Source of the DNA: Lachnospiraceae bacterium
Lineage (GTDB): Bacteria; Bacillota; Clostridia; Lachnospirales; Lachnospiraceae
Direction: 5' to 3'
Assembly (NCBI GenBank): GCA_009774345.1
Contig: VSNR01000042.1
Span: 1 to 26,478 of the forward strand
Length of the DNA: 26,478 nt
Shown here: positions 15,701 to 26,478 of the stretch, in pieces
Layout of the letters: every line of letters begins with the position of its first letter
Numbering within the stretch: position 1 is the stretch's first letter
Translations under genes and position numbers: made by a program
The notes under the pieces: model-generated
Told to the model about the DNA's origin: nothing
Seen by the model: only the letters and a program-made list of their open reading frames with translations
Database searches by the model: none

Positions 15701-18700
15701 TTGACATCCATCTGCGCGGCATACGCCAATGCTTCCTGACAGCTCATCACGTCACGCACCCTTGGCACAATGGCTCTGCGGCTCTGCTTGGCGGCTGCCT
15801 CGGCAATCCCCTGCCACCGCGCTGTTTTTGCCGCAGCTTTCTTCGCATCGAGCTTTACCACACAGCGCTTCATCGCGACGGGCACAATCTCATACACCCC
15901 CAGCTCCACCAGCTTTTGAATAATAAACTCCATCTTGTCACCCTTGGGCAGCCCCTGAAACAGTGTCACCCTCGCGGGCAGCTCCACGCCGTCCTCCTTG
16001 ATAAAGCGAAGGGTGCACACCACCTTGGTATCGGTGATTTCCTCGATTCCACACCGATAATCTCTGCCATCCACGCCATTGCTGACACTGATTTCATCGC
16101 CCGGCTTGAGACGGATGACATTCTTAATATGATTCACATCATCCCCTGTAATTATGACACGCTTGTCATAAATCTGTGATGGTTCCACAAAAAAATGATA
16201 CATGACTTTAACCTCAATATAATATTCTCATCAAAATTCGAGCAGCGCTTCCAATGTTATCTGGAAAAGCCTTTCCCGCGCAGACAGATTCGTGTTCCAG
16301 CTCCTGTCGTCGTACTCGCCGTCTCCCACAAGCAGATCTCCGCTGTACAGCAGCTGCCCAAAGACTTTCCCTCGGTACTGGGCGATCGCTGCCATGGCAG
16401 CACACTCCATCTCGACCGCCTGACACCCCTGCTTGATTCTGTGCGCGACCATCTCTTTCGTCTCGCGGTAAAATCCATCTGTAGACCATGTAGTGCACTT
16501 GATATAGGGAAGCTTATGCTTTGCCAGCACTTTTTCAAATACTTTCACAGGCAGCTCATTCAAATCAATATATCTGCTTGGCGGCAGATATTTATACGAA
16601 GCCCCCTCATCTCTCAGCGCACGCACCGGAAGGATGACATCCCCAGCCGGAATGTCCGCCAGCACACCGCATCCCCCGCAGCACAGCAGTACCTCAACGC
16701 CTTCCCCAAACAGCCAGTCTGTCATCATTGCGATGGAACCAGAAGCCACGACAGCCTGAACCACACAGATTTCCATTTCCTTATATTGCAGCTTGTACAC
16801 ATGAAATTTTCGCATTTCTGAGATATACGTCCCGATAATCTCCCCGTGATACTGCACAACAAACGCGTCGAGCACCTCCTGAAAAAATGTCATAAGACAT
16901 AGGCGCGGAAAGGGGGATTTTTCCTGTTCCCCTCTCCATCCGGGATTGATCACCGCGATGGATTCTGTGCTGTACTCTAAGATTGGATATTCATTTTCTA
17001 CGATCATTTGTTTTCTCCTATGATTCCTATTTCTTCTGTAAATCCAGCGCTCACGCCGGTTTGCGCGCCGTGACGCTCACCCACTCGCCCTGCGCTGTGA
17101 CTTCGATCACTTCCAGTCCTGCCGCCTCCACGGCATCGCGCACCGTCTGTTCCTTGTTGTCGATAATACCCGAAGTAATGTACACCCCGCCCGGTTTTAA
17201 CTGGTGGACAATCACCGGTGTGAGCGGCACAAGCACATCCGCCAGAATATTTGCGACAACAATGTCATATTTCTCAAAGCCAATCTGTTTTTGTACAGAC
17301 TCGTCGGTGATAAGATTCCCAATCATCATCTCAAAGCACTTCGGGGCGATCTGGTTCGCCTCCATATTTTCCCGCACTGCCTCCGCCGCGCAGGGGTCAA
17401 GGTCTGTGCCAACCGCGTGCCGAATCCCATACATCAGCGCGATAATCGAGAGAATGCCGCTGCCTGTCCCCACATCAAGCAGCTCTGTCTCCGGTGTGAT
17501 ATACTTTTTGAGCTGGCGGATACAAAGCTGCGTCGTCTCATGCATTCCTGTGCCAAATGCTGTTCCCGGATCGATATGCAGGATTTTCTTGTCCTGATCC
17601 TCTGGACGGACCTCCTCCCACGACGGAATCACCAGCAAGTCATCTATATAAAACTGGTGGAAAAACTGCTTCCAGTTGTTAATCCAGTCCAGATCTTCCG
17701 TCTCTGAGACCATGACGGAGCCCTCCCCGATCTCCATAAACTCCCGAAGCCCGTCAAGTTCTCTCAAAATACTGGCAGTCACTTCATTCGCATCAACGGG
17801 GTTCGCATCACTTTCCTCGACAAAAAAGCTCAGATATGCAATCCCGTCATCCTCGGGTCCATCGGGAAGAATGTCTACAAACATTTGTTCTTTTTCAAGT
17901 GGTGTGAGCGGCACTTTATCTTCAATCTGCGCCCCCTCAAGACCGATGTCATAGAGCGTACTGATAATCATATCCTCCGCGTCGGTGATTGTCTTAACTG
18001 TAAATTTTTTCCATTTCATATCAATTCTCCATTTTCATTCTTACTACACACAAAAAACTTCTGTGCGACTGATATCTTTCTATATCATATCACACAGAAG
18101 TTCTAATTGCTATGAAATCTTTTTATCCTGAACAATTTGAGAAAAAAGTTGTTTCACATCATTTGCTGGTTCAAAAATTTTTCGAACAAAATATGCCAGC
18201 AGCGCGATGAAGATACACACCCCTGCCACAAGCGCTGCATACTGCCAAAAACCGTCCCAGTCACTGCGGTACCATCTTCCCAGCGCCGGAATCCCCAGCA
18301 CCATCACCGCATACCAAAACACAGGTGTCAGAAGATGCCTTGACACATTTTCTGACACTGGCTCCATGCTTCCAGTCAGGAAACATCTGTAGAGCCTTCC
18401 TGCCAGATGATAGATGACAAACAGCATCGAAAAATAAACCGTTGTGCCAATCACCGTATGAAGCTGTTCCGCTGTCATCCACGCTTCCCCCAAACCATGC
18501 TCTGTAAGGACAAGCGGCAGATAAATAGAAACCGTAATTCGAATACCATTCACAAAAATGGTTGCAAGATAGGAGAACACCGCACTAAAGCCCAGCCAGC
18601 AGACTTTTTTCCTCCCTGTATCAATCTGATGCGTAAACGAAAAGACCATCATGACAAACACAATCAGTAAAAACCGAACACCAGAGCAGGACGGCGCAAT

Positions 18701-21700
18701 GATAAAGCGGTATTCATGGCTCACATAACCAACCTGCACTGCTTTTTCAAAGGAGATACCGCTCAAAAGCTGCACCCACCCTGTCGTGGGCGCCAAAATC
18801 CATGAAAGCTGCTCACTGTCTGCGGTGCGGTAAAAAATCTTGACTGCAAACACTGCCAACGCTGCCAGAAGGTAGATCTTCAGATTCTTTTTCATGCAAA
18901 ACCTCCCTATTTATGCTGTCGTTTTCTACAATTCCTTATGCAAAAGCCTCCTGACACGCGGCATCTGTAGCAGCAAAATCAGTACAAGTGCGGCAAGCAT
19001 CAAGATTTCCGCAGGCTCCGACCCAAACAGATAACCACCAACTGCAAAATTCGATACCTCCAGCGGCAGAGAGAGCGGCTGTTTTACATCCTTGCTGTTC
19101 TTGTCTGGATTGCGCACCGTCTCTGTCACTGCAATGAAGGACGTATACGGTGTCAGCATACTGTAGGTCAGTCCCAGATTTGTCACCTCTGCCTTCACAT
19201 CAGGATTGTCGTCATTGAGTCCGTAATCTGTCAGGCGCTCAATGCGTTTCTGCGCCCAGAGATAGCTGAGTACATCGCTCTCTAACGTCACCGCCAAGAC
19301 AAGCGGGTTCTCTGACTTTGCCCCTGACTGTACGGTGCCATTGATATCCAGAACCGTATTCACTCCTAAACTTCCTGACTGTTTTGAAAGTTTTTCATTG
19401 ACAGCTGCTGTGTTCACGCCAAACAGATTCGCAACAGTTTTCATCTCCGCACTGTTGATCGTGGCCGTCTTTTTGTTTGGAAGTTTTGCATTGACCATTC
19501 TCACAGCCGCACTATTATCAATCGAAATCGTCTGTGTATAGTCGCCGCTTCCCGTCTTACCTGTAATCTCGACACTGCCTGCCGGCTCTCCGCGCCATTT
19601 GCCAAGAAGCACGATAGGTCTTTGTGCAAACAGTGTCGGAAGGACAGACGGCTCCACATCATACACATAAAAACCGTCGAATTTTACTTGTATATCGGTC
19701 AATACAGGGGACTGTATATAGGTCTTAAAACGCTCAGCGGTATCGGATGCCTCTTCCTTCTGTGTCACTACAAAAGGCTCACCCTGTCCGGTCTTTGCGA
19801 TTCCTTCGATTAAATAGCGGTTCACCCCTCTGCCGATGCCAAACGGGAAGAAATCTGTGTCGCCGGTATGCTGGTGAATGATGTCAAAAATCTCCTCCTC
19901 ACCATAGATATACCCATCTGTAATGATGACAATGCTTCTCGACACCTCATCCTTGGCTGGTATTGCGAGCGCGTCCCTCAGCGCCGGTGCAAGCTCTGTG
20001 CCGCCTCCGCCCTCCTGATCATCAATCATCTTGATCGCACTCTTAATATTTTCACTGCTGGCTGGAAGTGATTTGTCCGACATCTTTACCGAGGCGCCGG
20101 AAAACAATACCAGATTAAAGCTGTCTGTCTCCCGAAGGTCAGAGACCAGATTCTTTATCAGTGCTTTTGCAGTGTCCAAGGGATACCCTGACATGGAGCC
20201 AGAGACATCCAGCACAAAGATATACTCTCTTGGCGGAATATCCCCTGCCTCATACCGCTCAGGCGGCTGTACCATCAGCATAAAAAAGTTCTCATTTTCA
20301 CCGGTATTGAGCATCATTCCTGTCGAGATCTCCTGCCCTGTCATTTTGTAATCCAGTATAAAATCCCGATTGCCCGCGTAGTCAGAAGCATCTGCAAGCG
20401 AGACTGCCGCCTTTGTATTCTGTTCCCATTGGACAGAAATCTCATGGGAACTGCTGGTAAGCTCTGTGATTGGAACCGCCGCAGACAAGTTGACATGGAT
20501 GTCATATTGATCCTTGGCTTCTGTGCCCTCCGGCAGATACGGCGCCGCAGTCCACTCGTCGCGCGTTCCGCAGTCATCAAGGACAGGTCCCACATATCTT
20601 GGCCCTACAACCGTCGGATAGACAAACTGGTAAGTGCCGTCCGTGGGGGTGATCAGCTCCGTGTAGTGAAGGTCAATCGAAACATTGTCGCCGGGCATAA
20701 TGTTTGCAATATTCATCGTAAATACATTCGGGCGCTCCTCTGACAATAAAGACGCGCTCTTCCCTTCCTCCTTTGCCTCCTCAAACTCCTGCTTTGCCTC
20801 TTCCTTCTCCTTGATCTTTGCAGTGATGAGCTGGTCGCCAATCTGCATCTGCATTCCGTGAACAGTCACTTTGGTGGAAGCCGGAAACACATAGCAGGCG
20901 TTGATGGGACTTTTTCCTTCATTTGCGTAAGACTGCCGCACATGAATATCCGCAATCATGCCATTGATGTCTGCAATCACATTCGTTTTCTTTAGCGGAA
21001 AACTGTCCACATTCACCTCCTTGGATTCTACATAGAAATAGGGCGCGCCTGTCTTGTCCTCGTTCTGTTCCTCTTCCTGTGCCCGCACAGGAGAAACGGG
21101 AAACAGCATCAATAGAAGCAGCACACCCAAAAAACAGCATTTTCTTTTGTACTTTTTCATTTTCTTGTACCTGCCTTTCTTATTTATTTCATATCTAATT
21201 ATACTCACGACAGATAAAATCTGCCGTGAGTATTGCGCCAGCCGCAGCCGCGAAGCGGCATATTTCCTTATGCGGCTGTGTGCATCATTTTATACTGGTG
21301 GTCAGTCTTTTCGACCGCCAGTATAATTTTATGGTACAATCAAAACTCATCAAAGTTGTATCGTTCTTGCATCAAAGAAGCATATTTTTTGCATCAAAGT
21401 TGTAACATTTGAAAAGGAATAAAAAAACTCATGTATGATACCGCATTCAATGCCTTATCATACATGAGTCTTACCGAGTATAATTCCTTATTTATTAAAA
21501 AGCCCCTTGCGCTTTTTCTCTTTCTTATCCTTCTCGCCGCTCTGGTCACTGTTTTCCATGTTCTTGACAGCCTCAAGACTGTTTCCCGTCTCCCTGTCAA
21601 ACTGGCGCAGAAGCTCTTTTGCATCACTCGAAAGTTTGTCTGGAACCTGCACCACCAGTGTCACGTAATGGTCGCCCCGGATATCTTTATTGCGAAGCGA

Positions 21701-24700
21701 CGGAACGCCTTTGCCACGCAGTCTGACACGCGTGTCAGTCTGGGTGCCCGCCTTCACATCATAGACCACTCTGCCGTCCACTGTATCAATCAGCACTTCG
21801 CCGCCAAGCGCCGCCACTGCAAAGGACACAGGTACTGTGGAGAAGATATTCATATCCTGTCTCTGGAAGATCGGATGTCTGTCAACCACAACCTCGACCA
21901 GCAGATCGCCTCTGGGACCGCCGTTTACACCCGGCTCGCCCTTATCCCGGATACGCACGCTCTGTCCGTTGTCAATGCCTGCCGGAATCGACACCTGTAT
22001 CTTCTTTCTGCTTGCTATATAGCCACTTCCATGACAGTCAGGGCACTTTTCCTTAATCGTCTTGCCAGAACCGCCGCAGTCCGGGCAGACCGATGCATTT
22101 CTGATAATGCCAAACGGGGTCTTGCTCTGTGTCACCACCTGACCGCGCCCGCCGCAGCGGTGGCAGGTCTCCGGTGATGTTCCGGGCTTTGCACCGTTGC
22201 CGTTACAAGTCTTACAGGTATCTTTGAGGTTTAACTCGAGTTCCTTGTCAATACCAAAGACTGCCTCCTCAAAGGTAATTCTCACACTGGTGCGGATATT
22301 GGCACCTTTCATCGGTCCATTGTTCCTTGAGCTGCTTCTGCCGCCGCCAAAGAAATCACCAAAAATATCGCCAAAGATATCAGAGAAATCAGCCCCGCCG
22401 AAGTCAAATCCGCCAAATCCGCCTGCACCGCCGCCCTCAAAAGCTGCGTGTCCAAACTGGTCATACTGGCGTCTCTTGTCAGGATCACTTAATACGGCAT
22501 AGGCCTCTGATGCTTCTTTGAATTTCTTCTCAGCCTCAGCATCACCCGGATTCATATCGGGGTGATATTTCTTGGCAAGCTGTCTGTATGCTTTTTTGAT
22601 GCTGGCATCGTCTGCACCGCGCTCAACGCCTAAAACCTCATAATAATCTCTCTTCTGCTCTGCCATGTTCATCCATGCCTTTCTTATACTTCTCTGTAGT
22701 CTCCATCAACAACATCATCTGCTGCGCCCGCATCCTGTGTCTGCTCAGCGCCGCCCATATTGCTCATATCCGGGCCTGCTGCGCCTGCCGCGCCCTGCAT
22801 ATTCTCATACATCTTTGTAAACAGGTTCTGTGCCTTGGACATCAGTGCTTCCTGCTTACCCTTGAGCTCTGCAACCTGATCTTCTGTCATCTCGGCATCC
22901 TTGGTGCTCTCAAGCAAAGCCTTCAGATCATTCAGATCTGCCTCCAATGCTGATTTCTCCGATGCGTCAATCTTGTCGCCAACCTCATTCAGTGCTTTCT
23001 CTGTCTGGAATACAAAGGAATCTGCATCATTTCTGGCATCAATTGCCTCCTTGCGCTTCTTATCCTGCGCCTCGTACTCTGCTGCTTCCTTGACTGCCTT
23101 CTCGATATCCTCGTCAGACATATTCGAGCCTGCTGTGATCGTGATATGCTGCTCCTTTCCTGTGCCCAGATCTTTCGCGGACACATTTACGATACCGTTT
23201 GCGTCGATGTCAAATGTCACCTCAATCTGAGGAACACCACGTCTTGCTGGAGGGATTCCATCGAGTCTGAACTGTCCAAGCGACTTGTTATCCTTTGCAA
23301 ACTGGCGCTCGCCCTGTACGACATTGATATCTACAGCCGTCTGGTTATCCGCAGCCGTTGAGAAAATCTGGCTCTTCTTGGTCGGAATCGTTGTGTTTCT
23401 CTCGATTAACTTCGTCGCAACGCCGCCCATTGTCTCGATGGAAAGTGAAAGCGGTGTGACATCCAGCAGAAGAATCTCACCTGCGCCTGCGTCTCCCGCA
23501 AGCTTGCCGCCCTGAATCGAAGCGCCGATTGCCACGCACTCATCCGGGTTCAGCGATTTGCTGGGCTCCTTGCCTGTCAGCTGTTTTACCTTATCCTGAA
23601 CTGCCGGTATACGTGTAGAACCGCCCACCAGCAATACCTGACCAATCTCAGAGGATGTCAGTCCAGCATCCTTCAAGGCATTCTGTACAGGAATTGCGGT
23701 TCTCTCTACCAAATCATTTGTGAGCTCATCAAACTTCGCTCTTGTCAGATTCATATCAAAATGAAGCGGTCCGTTTGCATTCATGCTGATAAATGGCAGA
23801 TTAATATTGGTGGTTGTCGCAGAGGAAAGTTCCTTCTTTGCCTTTTCAGCCGCCTCCTTCAAACGCTGCATCGCCATCTTGTCACCGGAGAGATCAACGC
23901 CGTTCTGCGCCTTGAACTCGCCCACCATCCAGTCAATTAATTTGTTGTCGAAATCATCACCGCCAAGGTGTGTGTCACCGTTTGTCGCAAGCACTTCAAT
24001 AACGCCGTCACCAATCTCGATAATAGACACATCAAATGTACCGCCGCCAAGGTCATATACCAGAATCTTCTGCTCTTTCTCATTGTCCAGTCCGTAAGCA
24101 AGCGCTGCCGCTGTCGGCTCATTGATAATACGCTTCACATCCAGACCTGCGATCTTGCCTGCATCCTTTGTCGCCTGACGCTGTGCATCGTTGAAATACG
24201 CGGGCACTGTGATAACTGCCTCTGATACTTTCTCACCAAGATAGCTCTCAGCATCTGCCTTTAATTTCTGGAGAATCATCGCAGAAATCTGCTGTGGAGA
24301 ATACTTCTTGTCGTCGATCGTCCTGCCATGGTCTGTACCCATATCTCTCTTGATGGATGCAATGGTCTTCTCCGCGTTGGTCACTGCCTGACGCTTTGCC
24401 GGCTCTCCGACAAGACGCTCACCTGTCTTTGTGAATGCCACAACGGATGGTGTCGTTCTTGCTCCCTCTGTATTTGCGATAACGGTGGGTTTGCCACCTT
24501 CCATAACTGCCACACAACTGTTTGTCGTACCTAAGTCAATACCAATAATCTTACTCATGATTTTTTCCTCCTACTTCTCTATGAAATCATATAAATTAAT
24601 ATTTTGTATCTTACTATTTTCTATCTTACTATTGCACCACTGCCACCATACTGTGCCGCACGACGCTGTCGCGGTACGTGTATCCCTTTTGAAGCTCCTG

Positions 24701-26478
24701 TGCAACGATTCCAGACTCATACTCCTCGCTCTCCACCTGCATCACTGCATTGTGAAGTTCTGGATTAAACTCACAGCCTACAGCCTCGATCGGTTTTACT
24801 TCCAGCTTCTCAAGCTCTGTGATCAGCTGCTTGTAAACCATGTTCATTCCCTCTGCAAAGGGCTGTTTCATCTCCTCTTCAGAAAGTGCCGCAAGTCCCC
24901 GCTCAAAATTATCCACGACTGGTAAAATCTTCTCTACAACACTCTTTGCACCCGTCTCAAACATCGCAGATTTCTCTTTCTCAGAACGCTTTCTGAAATT
25001 GTCAAACTCCGCCATCTGCCGCTTTACCCGGTCTTCAAGCTCATCGACCTTCTCTTGGAGTTTGTTTGCTTTTTCTTTCTTTTCCTTTCCTAAAAAGGAC
25101 TTCTTTTTAGGCTTTTCCTCCGCGGTCTCAACCTCGGATGCAGATGTCTCTTCTGCGGCGGTATCCAGCTCCACTTCCTCTGGCTCTGCCTCTTTTGAAT
25201 CTGCTTCATTCACATTGTCTGGTGTTACATCTTCATTAGTTTGTTCCTCTAATTCCTTTTCTTCCACAACCACATGTTTCCTTTCTGTCAAAATATACTA
25301 TTCTATTCCTGAATCCTACGTTCTGCCATCCTCTTTTTTATAGATGGTATCAAGCTGGTTCTTTAACGTTTTCAATGTACTGATAACCCTGTCGTAATCC
25401 ATACGCCGCGGCCCGATAATACCGATCGTGCCCTTCATGCCCTCCTCAAGTTCATAGGTCGCAGTCACGACACTACAGTCTTTCATCGTCTTGACCGGCG
25501 TCTCATTGCCGATATAAACCTGTATGCCCGTACCCGTCTCATCTGTGAGCGTATCCTGCACCAATTCGCTTAGAAGCTGCTTCTCCTCAAAGGTGGTAAT
25601 CAGTTCGCTCGCCCGCTGGTTATCGGCAAGCTCTGGATATTTGAAGATGTTGTTCGCACCGCTTGTATAGATCTCAACGTGCTCGCCGTCCTTGATGACT
25701 GCTGCCACCGCATCCATCACCTCTGAGATAATCCCTGCATGGATACCCGCCTGCTGCTTTAAATTCGAAATCATTGCCAGATTGATCTCCTCGATCGGCA
25801 GTCCATTCAGATTCGTGTTTAACAAAATATTGAGCTTTAGCAGCGCCTCATCATCGAGCATCTGCTCCACGGAAATCATATCATTTTTAATGACGTTTCC
25901 CTCGACAACAATCGTTGTCAGAAGCTGCCTCGCATCCACTCTGGAAAGCTGTATAAATTTCAGTTTGTTTCCTCTGACCTGCGGCGCTGATATCATGGTA
26001 GCATAGTTCGTGTTCGCGGCAAGCATCCTTGCCATCTGTTTGAGCACTGCCTCCATCTTATCCTCACGATCAAGAAGCATCTTCTGAAGCTCCTTTACTT
26101 CCTGTGTCGCCTGACTGAGCTGCTCTTCCTTCTCAATCATCATCTGGTCCACATAGAGGCGGTAGCCCTTATCGGAGGGAATGCGCCCTGCCGAAGTGTG
26201 CGGCTGTATGATATATCCCAGTTCCTCAAGATCCGACATCTCATTGCGGATTGTAGCAGAGCTTAGATTTAAGTCCGTATACTTGGAAATGGTCCTGCTT
26301 CCTACCGGCTCTCCCGTCTCAAGATAATTGCGGATAATCGCCTGCAAAATCTTTCGCTTTCGCTCGTCTAAATCCAACCTGCCACGCTCCCTTCTTACTT
26401 TATAATATGCTGTCGTTTCTTTTTTTGTTAGCACTCATTATAGTGGAGTGCTAATATTTACATATACTAACTTACTAC

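Overview
The window looks like a chromosomal segment of an anaerobic, low-to-mid GC Gram-positive bacterium, most likely family Lachnospiraceae (Clostridia). The grounds are the CIRCE-hrcA-grpE-dnaK-dnaJ order, the ireB-ruvX-DUF1292-RNase J-MltG-like-trmR-U32 order familiar from Firmicutes, a type III glutamine synthetase, a rhodanese-less ThiI beside a NifS, and strong AGGAGG ribosome binding sites. The genus is not determined. Apart from the first two genes and one small HPr-like gene, every gene is on the minus strand. No rRNA, tRNA, CRISPR array or insertion sequence was seen.

Layout from left to right: (1) 1-2621, plus strand: the 3' part of an AlbA/HATPase_c_4 regulator and a Cache-type chemoreceptor. 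(2) 2669-5064: a shared bidirectional terminator, then type III glutamine synthetase (glnN) with a structured leader that contains a terminator and an overlapping hairpin with an A1/G4 hexaloop, suggesting ANTAR-type antitermination. (3) 5075-10252: an operon reading ireB, ruvX, DUF1292, rnj, a truncated MltG-like gene, trmR and a trhP-like U32 gene, from a clear sigma-A-type promoter. (4) 10256-12098: mtaB, and divergently a small HPr-like protein without the active-site histidine. (5) 12111-14514: nifS-thiI, separated by four 13-bp tandem repeats. (6) 14615-15437: an accessory island with a DinJ/YafQ toxin-antitoxin pair and a 134-bp palindrome-rich repeat element. (7) 15445-18019: prmA, a nucleoside phosphorylase and rsmE. 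(8) 18052-21420: a two-gene operon for a secreted VIT/VWA protein with an xEP-TM-basic tail, and an exosortase-family membrane peptidase. (9) 21421-26454: the HrcA-controlled heat-shock operon with a perfect CIRCE.

Functional theme: translation and RNA care dominate. Wobble uridine hydroxylation/methoxylation (TrhP-like, TrmR), ms2t6A37 (MtaB), s4U8 (NifS plus ThiI), 16S rRNA methylation (RsmE), L11 methylation (PrmA), rRNA processing (RuvX) and RNA decay (RNase J) lie together with the chaperones. Two accessory modules interrupt this block: the toxin-antitoxin plus repeat element between rsmE and nifS, and the exosortase/VIT-VWA operon between dnaJ and prmA. The second is the most interesting part of the window, because it looks like a dedicated one-enzyme, one-substrate sorting system in a Gram-positive cell, with an unusual upstream region of 22-bp-spaced direct repeats and three hairpins.
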